Shown here in pieces: positions 5,962 to 10,809 of a stretch of 10,809 nt of DNA. The translations under genes were made by a program, and so were the position numbers. The stretch's first letter is position 1, and each line of letters begins with the position of its first letter. This stretch comes from an uncultured Porphyromonadaceae bacterium (GTDB taxonomy: Bacteria; Bacteroidota; Bacteroidia; Bacteroidales; Muribaculaceae): assembly GCA_905193995.1 (NCBI GenBank), contig CAJJQT010000042.1, positions 1-10,809 of the forward strand. The letters are read 5' to 3'. The notes beneath the pieces are model-generated. The model made no database searches. It saw only the letters and a program-made list of their open reading frames with translations, and was not told the DNA's origin.

Positions 5962-7464
5962 ATGAATAAAGAAATCGCTCTGAGCAAGAACGCACTTGTG
6001 CGCGCTCTCGATAAACCGGCGGCCGAATTCACCCGCCAGGACATCATCGACTACATCGCCGGCAACGGCATCGAAATGGTCAATTTCATGTACCCCGCCG
6101 CCGACGGACGCCTCAAGACGCTGAACTTCGTCATCAACGACTATGCCTACCTCGAAACGATACTGACGCTGGGCGAGCGCGTCGACGGCTCGTCGCTGTT
6201 CCCGTTCATCAGCGCCGGCAGCTCCGACCTGTACGTGGTGCCGCGTTACCGCACGGCGTTCGTCGATCCCTTCGCCGAGCTGCCGACCGTGACGATGCTC
6301 TGCAGCTACTGCGACAAGGACGGCAAGCCGCTCGAATCGGCTCCGGAATACACCCTGCAGAAGGCCTGCGACGAGTTCACCAAGGCCACCGGCATGGTGT
6401 TCGAGGCTATGGGCGAGCTTGAATATTATGTGATATCGGAGGACGAACACTGCTTCGAAGCCACCGATCAGCGGGGCTACCACGAAAGCGCGCCATTCGC
6501 CAAGTTCAACGACTTCCGCACGCTGTGCATGAACTACATAGCCCAGACCGGCGGCCGCATCAAGTACGGCCACTCCGAGGTGGGCAACTTCACGCTCGAC
6601 GGAACTGTATACGAGCAGAACGAGATCGAATTCCTGCCCGTACCGGCCCAGGAGGCCGCCGACCAGCTGATGCTGGCCAAGTGGGTGATCCGCAACCTGG
6701 CCTACCGCGAGGGCTACGACGTGACGTTTGCCCCGAAAATCACCACGGGCAAGGCCGGCTCGGGCCTGCACATACACATGAAGATGTCGCGCGACGGCCG
6801 CAACATGATGCTCGACGCCGACCGCCGCATCAGCGAGACCGCCCGCCGCGCCATAGCCGGCCTGATGAAGCTGGCTCCGGCTCTGACGGCGTTCGGCAAC
6901 ACGAATCCTACATCATACTTCCGCCTGGTGCCCCATCAGGAAGCGCCCACCAACGTCTGCTGGGGCGACCGCAACCGATCGGTACTGGTGCGCGTACCGC
7001 TGGGGTGGACAGCGCCGGCCGACATGTGCGCGGCTGTCAATCCCGGGGAGTCGACGCCCGATTATGTTGACCCGACACAGAAGCAGACCGTCGAGATCCG
7101 CTCGGCCGACGGCTCGGCCGACGTGTACCAGTTGCTGGCCGGCCTGGCCGTGGCCCTGCGCTACGGGCTCGAAAGCCCCGACGCTCTGGAGGTGGCCGAC
7201 CGCACGTATGTCGACGTCAACATCCACGCGGCGGAAAATGCCGCTCGCCTGGCGTCGCTCGACAGCCTGCCGGTCGACTGCGCCGCATCGGCCGACTGCC
7301 TCGAGCAGAGCCGCGCCGTGTTCGAGCGCAACAATGTATTCACGGCCGGCATGATCGACGGCATCATTGCGAAGCTGCGGTCGTACGACCCGGCCGAGAC
7401 CGAGGCGGCCATGCACGACGCCGCACGCATGCAGCGCATGGTCACGAAGTATTTCAACGTCTGA
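5962..7464 (+). CDS. Glutamine synthetase, single-domain type (about 500 residues)
   Basis: Predicted to join ammonia to glutamate using ATP, the main ammonia-assimilating step, in the cytoplasm. The 500-residue length fits the GSI-like class rather than the roughly 700-residue type III (GlnN) enzymes also common in Bacteroidetes. Visible motifs are the N-terminal domain's DGSS (75-78), the metal-ligand pattern MGELEYYV (E152, E154), the EQNEIEF stretch (218-224), the signature GSGLHIH (266-272), the ATP/glutamate segment NPTSYFRLVPHQEAPT, NRSVLVRVP (R339, R344) and EIR (E378, R380). Two oddities stand out. The usual NPY after the EVR motif is DVY here (387-389), and no NLYDLP adenylylation loop is seen, so regulation by adenylylation is unlikely. 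A role as a gamma-glutamyl-amine ligase cannot be excluded. No consensus promoter is visible nearby; TAACTTAG at 5893-5900 is one base off the -7 box but has no -33 partner. Confidence 0.9.
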   Translation: MNKEIALSKNALVRALDKPAAEFTRQDIIDYIAGNGIEMVNFMYPAADGRLKTLNFVINDYAYLETILTLGERVDGSSLFPFISAGSSDLYVVPRYRTAFVDPFAELPTVTMLCSYCDKDGKPLESAPEYTLQKACDEFTKATGMVFEAMGELEYYVISEDEHCFEATDQRGYHESAPFAKFNDFRTLCMNYIAQTGGRIKYGHSEVGNFTLDGTVYEQNEIEFLPVPAQEAADQLMLAKWVIRNLAYREGYDVTFAPKITTGKAGSGLHIHMKMSRDGRNMMLDADRRISETARRAIAGLMKLAPALTAFGNTNPTSYFRLVPHQEAPTNVCWGDRNRSVLVRVPLGWTAPADMCAAVNPGESTPDYVDPTQKQTVEIRSADGSADVYQLLAGLAVALRYGLESPDALEVADRTYVDVNIHAAENAARLASLDSLPVDCAASADCLEQSRAVFERNNVFTAGMIDGIIAKLRSYDPAETEAAMHDAARMQRMVTKYFNV

Positions 7465-8074
7465 GAAAATCGGTGAAGCCCTCGCGGGCGAAAGCCGCCG
7501 CCGACCGCGGAGCCGGGTCAACGATCACGACCTCGGCTCTGCGGCGGCGTGCCTCAATGGCCAGAGGCAGGGCGTGGATATGATCGGTCATGAACAGGCG
7601 CAGCTCCAGACCGCCGTCGTCGAGCCATCGGGCGACGGCGGCGCGCTTGGCCTCGCCGCACAAGTCGGGGCCGCCCTCGGGCGACACGAGCATCTCGCCC
7701 TGCCACAGCAAGGGCACATAGAATCCGGCTGCGGCCGAGGCGAGCAGCACGCGGTAGCCGGCGGCGCGGCATGCTTCGACCCTCTCAGCCACGGCGGGGT
7801 TGACGCACGCCTTCATGCGGGCGCCGAACCGCTCCAGCAGGCGTTCGCTGCTGCCGGCAGCGCGCAGTGCGCGGTATTTCATTGTCTCATGACCGATCAG
7901 CCCGAGACGGCGCGCAAGCCACAGGGCGCCGATGACCGCCACGCGGCGCAGGGCCAGGCGGCGGACGTGCAGCTCCAGAGCCGTGCGCAGATACACGCGC
8001 AGGCTGTTGCGGCTGTAGAGCGTACCGTCGAGGTCGATCACTGCCGCGGGCTGTCTGCTGTGTCCATCGACCAT
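7454..8074 (-). CDS. HAD-superfamily phosphatase, subfamily IB-like
   Basis: A 206-residue HAD hydrolase, the class that removes phosphate via an aspartyl-phosphate intermediate. Motif I is IDLDGTL (D14 nucleophile, D16), motif II LLASAAAGF (S113), motif III K143 and motif IV MTDHIHALPL. In motif IV the first Asp is D164, but the second acidic residue expected at 168 is Ala. The cap is a helical insertion (about 25-95) with a hydrophobic stretch, as in subfamily IB enzymes such as phosphoserine phosphatase-like and PgpC-like proteins, so membrane association is possible. The ATG at 8074 overlaps the phosphoribosyltransferase gene by 37 bases. A GTG at 8041 would overlap its stop as GTGA and give a protein starting right at motif I; I prefer the ATG. 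The gene ends 11 bases inside glutamine synthetase. Substrate unknown; a phosphoribosylated product of the partner gene is an attractive guess. Confidence 0.82.
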   Translation of the reverse strand: MVDGHSRQPAAVIDLDGTLYSRNSLRVYLRTALELHVRRLALRRVAVIGALWLARRLGLIGHETMKYRALRAAGSSERLLERFGARMKACVNPAVAERVEACRAAGYRVLLASAAAGFYVPLLWQGEMLVSPEGGPDLCGEAKRAAVARWLDDGGLELRLFMTDHIHALPLAIEARRRRAEVVIVDPAPRSAAAFAREGFTDFLRR

Positions 8075-8592
8075 GGGAAGCGGATGAGGGTGAAATTGTT
8101 GAACACGGCGTAGTCGGGCCGGGCCAGCGGATGAGCGGTGGTCACGGTGACGGCAGCCGAGCGTATGTCGGCCTTCGGGGCGGCCGCACGCAGAGCCCGC
8201 AGCACACCGTCGAGCGTGGCGCCCGAGTCGACGGCATCGTCGACCACGAGAATGCGGCCCGAGCCGGTAACACCGGCGGGAACAGTGACGCGGGATATGT
8301 CGACCGGACGAGTCGGCAGCAGGTCCAGAACTCCGGCCTCGGCCACGCGCATGGCGTCGAGAACCGGCTGGGGCAGCCGCCGCACGAGTCCCTTGAGCCG
8401 CGGCGTCTTGAAGCGAGTCGAAGGCCGCTGCAGCCGTGTCTCGAAATGCGGCACCCCCCTGAACAGCAGCTCGCCGACGTAGATGCCGCCCGTCGCTACC
8501 GAAAGGACCGCGTCGGGAGCGAAGCCCGAGCCGCGTATCAGCCGCTCGAGGCGGATGCAGACCTCGGCAAAGGCCTGCCTGTCGAGTGTCAT
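8038..8592 (-). CDS. Phosphoribosyltransferase (type I fold)
   Basis: A 184-residue enzyme of the type I phosphoribosyltransferase fold, which transfers ribose-5-phosphate from PRPP to an acceptor, usually a nucleobase. The PRPP-binding motif ILVVDDAVDSGATL is at 114-127, with the pyrophosphate-loop candidate SVATGGIYVG at 31-40. The C-terminal NNFTLIRFPWSMD resembles the closing strand of xanthine/hypoxanthine-type enzymes. A long basic insertion (about 53-80) between these elements sets it apart from ordinary salvage enzymes, so the acceptor may not be a purine. I chose the ATG at 8592 because it shares its A with the stop of the upstream glycosyltransferase (TGATG), a classic coupling junction. 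An ATG at 8607 would add five residues. The HAD gene overlaps its 3' end, suggesting that the two products work together. Confidence 0.85.
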   Translation of the reverse strand: MTLDRQAFAEVCIRLERLIRGSGFAPDAVLSVATGGIYVGELLFRGVPHFETRLQRPSTRFKTPRLKGLVRRLPQPVLDAMRVAEAGVLDLLPTRPVDISRVTVPAGVTGSGRILVVDDAVDSGATLDGVLRALRAAAPKADIRSAAVTVTTAHPLARPDYAVFNNFTLIRFPWSMDTADSPRQ

Positions 8593-9545
8593 CACGCGCC
8601 TGCCCATTTCGCAAACAATCTGAACATGCGCTTACCGAAAAATGAGAGCACGACTCCGACCTTGTTCTTGGCGCGCACGCGGCGGTCGAAGAGCGAGCCA
8701 AGGCGGTAGCGGCGCACGGTGGTCCAGCACATACGGGCCACGTCAGGCTGTCCGGCCCGGGATGCATTGACGAACACGTTGAAATTCGCGCTCAGACGGC
8801 GGTCGCGGGCCGCCGGAACGAGCTGCGGACACCGGTCGGCCATGTCGCGCTCGATGCGCTCGGTGACGCGGAGTACGTCGAGGCGCCGGTTGTCCCATGT
8901 GTGCATGATGCTCGCCGGATGCTGACGGTAGAAGTAGAGCGGCGCCGTGCTGACGGCAGTGCGCCGGCAGCGCAGCGCGTAGCGGTAGAAGAAATCGAGG
9001 TCTTCGTAGTAAAGCCCCGGTGTGAACCGCTCCGTATCAAAAATCACCTTGCGGTAGAGCTTGCCCCAGGCCGTGTGGACTATGCCGGGCCTCTGGTAGA
9101 GCGTGGCGCCGACAAGATCAGGGGGCGCCATGATGTCGAATTCGGCTTCGGCAGCATCATAAGCCACGAGCTGCCGGCGGTCGAAGCTGAATCCGCCGAC
9201 CGCGAGGTCGACCTCGTCCGACAGGTCCGCTGCGTCGAGCAGGAGTTCGAGCGCGCGGGGGTGCATGGCGTCGTCGGCGTCGAGGAAGTATATCCACGGC
9301 GATCGGGCTGCGTCGATGCCGCGGTTGCGGGCCACGGACAAGCCGCCGTTGGGGGCGTGGATGACGCGGATGCGGCGGTCATTCATCGAATATCTGTCGG
9401 CGACGGCTCCCGAGCGGTCGGCGGAGCCGTCGTCGACGATAATCAGTTCCCAGTCACTTAACGTCTGGCCACAGACCGAGTCAATGGCTTCGGCGAGAAA
9501 TTTCTCGCCGTTGAAGACAGGCAGTATGACCGAGACAGCAGGCAT
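8592..9545 (-). CDS. Family 2 glycosyltransferase
   Basis: A 317-residue GT-A fold transferase that moves a sugar from a nucleotide donor to a lipid, glycan or protein acceptor on the cytoplasmic side of the membrane. The N-terminal Rossmann part reads SVILPVFNGEKFLAEAIDSV and IIVDDGSADRS (DDGS at 38-41). It is followed by NGGLSVARNRGIDAA (66-80), the metal-binding DADD in YFLDADDA (89-92) and the catalytic acid region YYEDLDFFYRYA (ED at 181-182). The C-terminal 90 residues are basic and include a VVLSFFGKRMFRLF helix that may touch the membrane. Family 2 enzymes of this size build capsular, lipopolysaccharide O-antigen or other surface glycans. Sugar and acceptor cannot be read. It begins 13 bases after the hydrolase gene and ends at a TGATG junction with the phosphoribosyltransferase, so all are probably co-transcribed. 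Confidence 0.92.
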   Translation of the reverse strand: MPAVSVILPVFNGEKFLAEAIDSVCGQTLSDWELIIVDDGSADRSGAVADRYSMNDRRIRVIHAPNGGLSVARNRGIDAARSPWIYFLDADDAMHPRALELLLDAADLSDEVDLAVGGFSFDRRQLVAYDAAEAEFDIMAPPDLVGATLYQRPGIVHTAWGKLYRKVIFDTERFTPGLYYEDLDFFYRYALRCRRTAVSTAPLYFYRQHPASIMHTWDNRRLDVLRVTERIERDMADRCPQLVPAARDRRLSANFNVFVNASRAGQPDVARMCWTTVRRYRLGSLFDRRVRAKNKVGVVLSFFGKRMFRLFAKWAGA

Positions 9546-9558
9546 TGTTTTCAGTCGT

Positions 9559-10809
9559 TTACTTTACGGTGACGGCCTTGGCAGGCTCGGATTCCTGGTT
9601 GACGCGGCTGAGCGAGGTCACTACATATACGCCGAGCCGGTCGGCCGTAAATTCGGGCTGCCAGGTGACGGCCTCTATGGCGTCGGCGGCCTCGAGGTCG
9701 ACGGCGCCGGGGCTGTCGAAGCGGTAGACGACGAACTTCACGGCATCGTCGGGCGTACCGGCGGCAGCGGGAGCTGTCCAGGTGAGTTTACGTCCGTTGG
9801 CCTTGACGGCTGTCGGTGCGGCGGGCTTGCGGTCGCTGATCCAGGGATATGTGGGTACGAGTGCCACGGTCGACTGCAGGTCATTGGCAAGCGAGTCGGC
9901 CACGCCGCCTACGTTCTTGGCCACCGAATATCCGGGCCACCAGCAGTTGCCGCCTATATTCTCGGCCGCGCGGGTCAGGTTGACCTTATGGCGCAGCTGG
10001 GTCGGATCGGTCGAGGGGGGCAGGTCGGGCTTCTTCATAGTCACGCCTACGTCCTGGCCGATGTACATGTTGCGGCCCTCGGCGTTGCGGTTCCACCAGT
10101 CGACGAGCACCAGGTACGAGGCCGACTTGTGGTTGAGCTCCCAGTAGAGCTGAGGCAGCAGATAGTCGATCCAGCCTTCGCGGGCCCACAGGAGGACGTC
10201 GGCGTAGAGTGCGTCGTAGTTCTGCAGGCCGTTGGTCTCGGAGCCGCGCGGGTCAGTGGCCTTGTTGCGCCAGATGCCGAAGGGGCTGATGCCGAAGATC
10301 ACCCAGGGCTTCTTTGCCGCGATCTCCTTGTGGAGGCCTTCGATTAGCAGATCTACATTGTGGCGGCGCCAGTCGCCGCGGTTCATGCCGTTGCCGTACT
10401 TGGCGTAGGATTTGTCGTCGGGGAATTCCTGGCCCTTGACGGGATAGGGATAGAAATAGTCGTCGAAGTGAATGCCGTCGACGTCGTAGCGGCCGACGAT
10501 GTCCATCACCACGTCGGTGATGAACTTGCGGCTTTCGGGCAATGCGGGATCAAAGTAGAGCTTGCCGTCGTAACGTACGAACCACTCGGGATGTTTGTGG
10601 TATACATGGTTGGCGGGCAGCGTCTGAGTCTTCGAGCTGGTGACGCGGTAGGGGTTGAGCCACGCATGCAGCTCCATGCCGCGGGCGTGTGCCTCGTCGA
10701 TCATGAACTGAAGGGGATCCCAATAGGGTTCGGGCGCCTTGCCGCCGTCGGTAAGATAGCGGCTCCAGGGCTCGAGGTCGCTGGGATAAAAGGCATCGGC
10801 CTGCGGACG
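9559..10809 (-). CDS. GHL10/DUF187 glycosyl hydrolase (N-terminus beyond the window)
   Basis: The C-terminal 416 residues of a secreted-type hydrolase whose start lies past the right edge; the frame is open to base 10809. It begins inside the TIM-barrel: AFYPSDLEPWSRYLTDGGKA, then MELHAWLNPYRV, VRYDGKLYFDPALPESRKF and the diagnostic DGIHFDDYFYPYP, followed by FGISPFGIWRN, QLYWELNHKSASY and NCWWPGYSV. These match the GHL10 (DUF187) family, which includes B. subtilis YngK and E. coli DigH (formerly YddW), the latter acting on peptidoglycan glycan strands stripped of peptides. The two Asp of HFDDY are candidate catalytic residues. From about the last 95 residues (KPAAPTAVKANGRKLTWTAP onward) the pattern fits a fibronectin III-like module. 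A signal peptide would be expected but is off-window. First visible gene of the minus-strand cluster; the promoter lies outside. Confidence 0.9.
   Translation of the reverse strand, partial: RPQADAFYPSDLEPWSRYLTDGGKAPEPYWDPLQFMIDEAHARGMELHAWLNPYRVTSSKTQTLPANHVYHKHPEWFVRYDGKLYFDPALPESRKFITDVVMDIVGRYDVDGIHFDDYFYPYPVKGQEFPDDKSYAKYGNGMNRGDWRRHNVDLLIEGLHKEIAAKKPWVIFGISPFGIWRNKATDPRGSETNGLQNYDALYADVLLWAREGWIDYLLPQLYWELNHKSASYLVLVDWWNRNAEGRNMYIGQDVGVTMKKPDLPPSTDPTQLRHKVNLTRAAENIGGNCWWPGYSVAKNVGGVADSLANDLQSTVALVPTYPWISDRKPAAPTAVKANGRKLTWTAPAAAGTPDDAVKFVVYRFDSPGAVDLEAADAIEAVTWQPEFTADRLGVYVVTSLSRVNQESEPAKAVTVK

Noticed and set aside
5851..6777. A 308-codon minus-strand open frame opposite glutamine synthetase
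   Set aside because: Antisense shadow of a strongly conserved enzyme, with no motifs.
8075..8767. N-terminal extension of the HAD frame up to 8767
   Set aside because: The added residues are Arg/Ala/Gly-rich, unlike any domain, and run through the phosphoribosyltransferase gene in another frame.
9265..10347. A 360-codon plus-strand open frame across the glycosyltransferase and hydrolase genes
   Set aside because: It spans two recognised minus-strand genes and has no domain of its own.

Overview
The window looks like chromosomal DNA of a GC-rich member of the Bacteroidales, possibly Muribaculaceae. The evidence is the Bacteroidetes-type promoter signature (TTTG, 19 bases, TAnnTTTG), which occurs twice with exact spacing; the weak or absent Shine-Dalgarno sequences and A/T-rich leaders; a GT3-type (eukaryote-like) glycogen synthase; and a short ECF sigma factor of the kind common in this phylum. 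The family-level placement is a guess. Genes are GC-rich, while the intergenic gaps are sharply AT-rich.

Layout. (1) Positions 1-1290, minus: the N-terminal 430 codons of a GT3 glycogen synthase that runs off the left edge. It is divergent from rmuC (1449-2627, plus), and the shared control region holds a promoter for each gene and a GC-rich dyad between them. (2) 2618-3121, minus: an ECF sigma factor, tail to tail with rmuC with a 10-base overlap. (3) 3343-4068, plus: a metallo-beta-lactamase-fold hydrolase, divergent from the sigma gene. (4) 4127-5480, minus: a two-gene replication-like unit, a winged-helix DnaD-like protein followed by a DnaC/IstB-like AAA+ ATPase. The two genes overlap by 86 bases in different frames and are read from a consensus promoter. 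An AT-rich tract and short direct repeats lie upstream. (5) 5962-7464, plus: a glutamine synthetase with a long leader that contains a terminator-like hairpin. (6) 7454-10809, minus: four tightly packed genes, in transcription order a GHL10/DUF187 glycosyl hydrolase (N-terminus beyond the window), a family 2 glycosyltransferase, a phosphoribosyltransferase and an HAD phosphatase. Spacing is 13 bases, then a TGATG stop/start junction, then a coding overlap.

How the genes relate. Most are housekeeping or metabolic: glycogen storage, nitrogen assimilation, DNA maintenance and envelope glycan work. Two units merit attention. The DnaD-like/DnaC-like pair looks like a helicase-loading module of plasmid or prophage type standing alone in a chromosome. 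The phosphoribosyltransferase-HAD pair, coupled to a glycosyltransferase and a glycan hydrolase, suggests a small undefined pathway. I see no CRISPR array, tRNA, rRNA, transposase or integrase, and no convincing new defence system.
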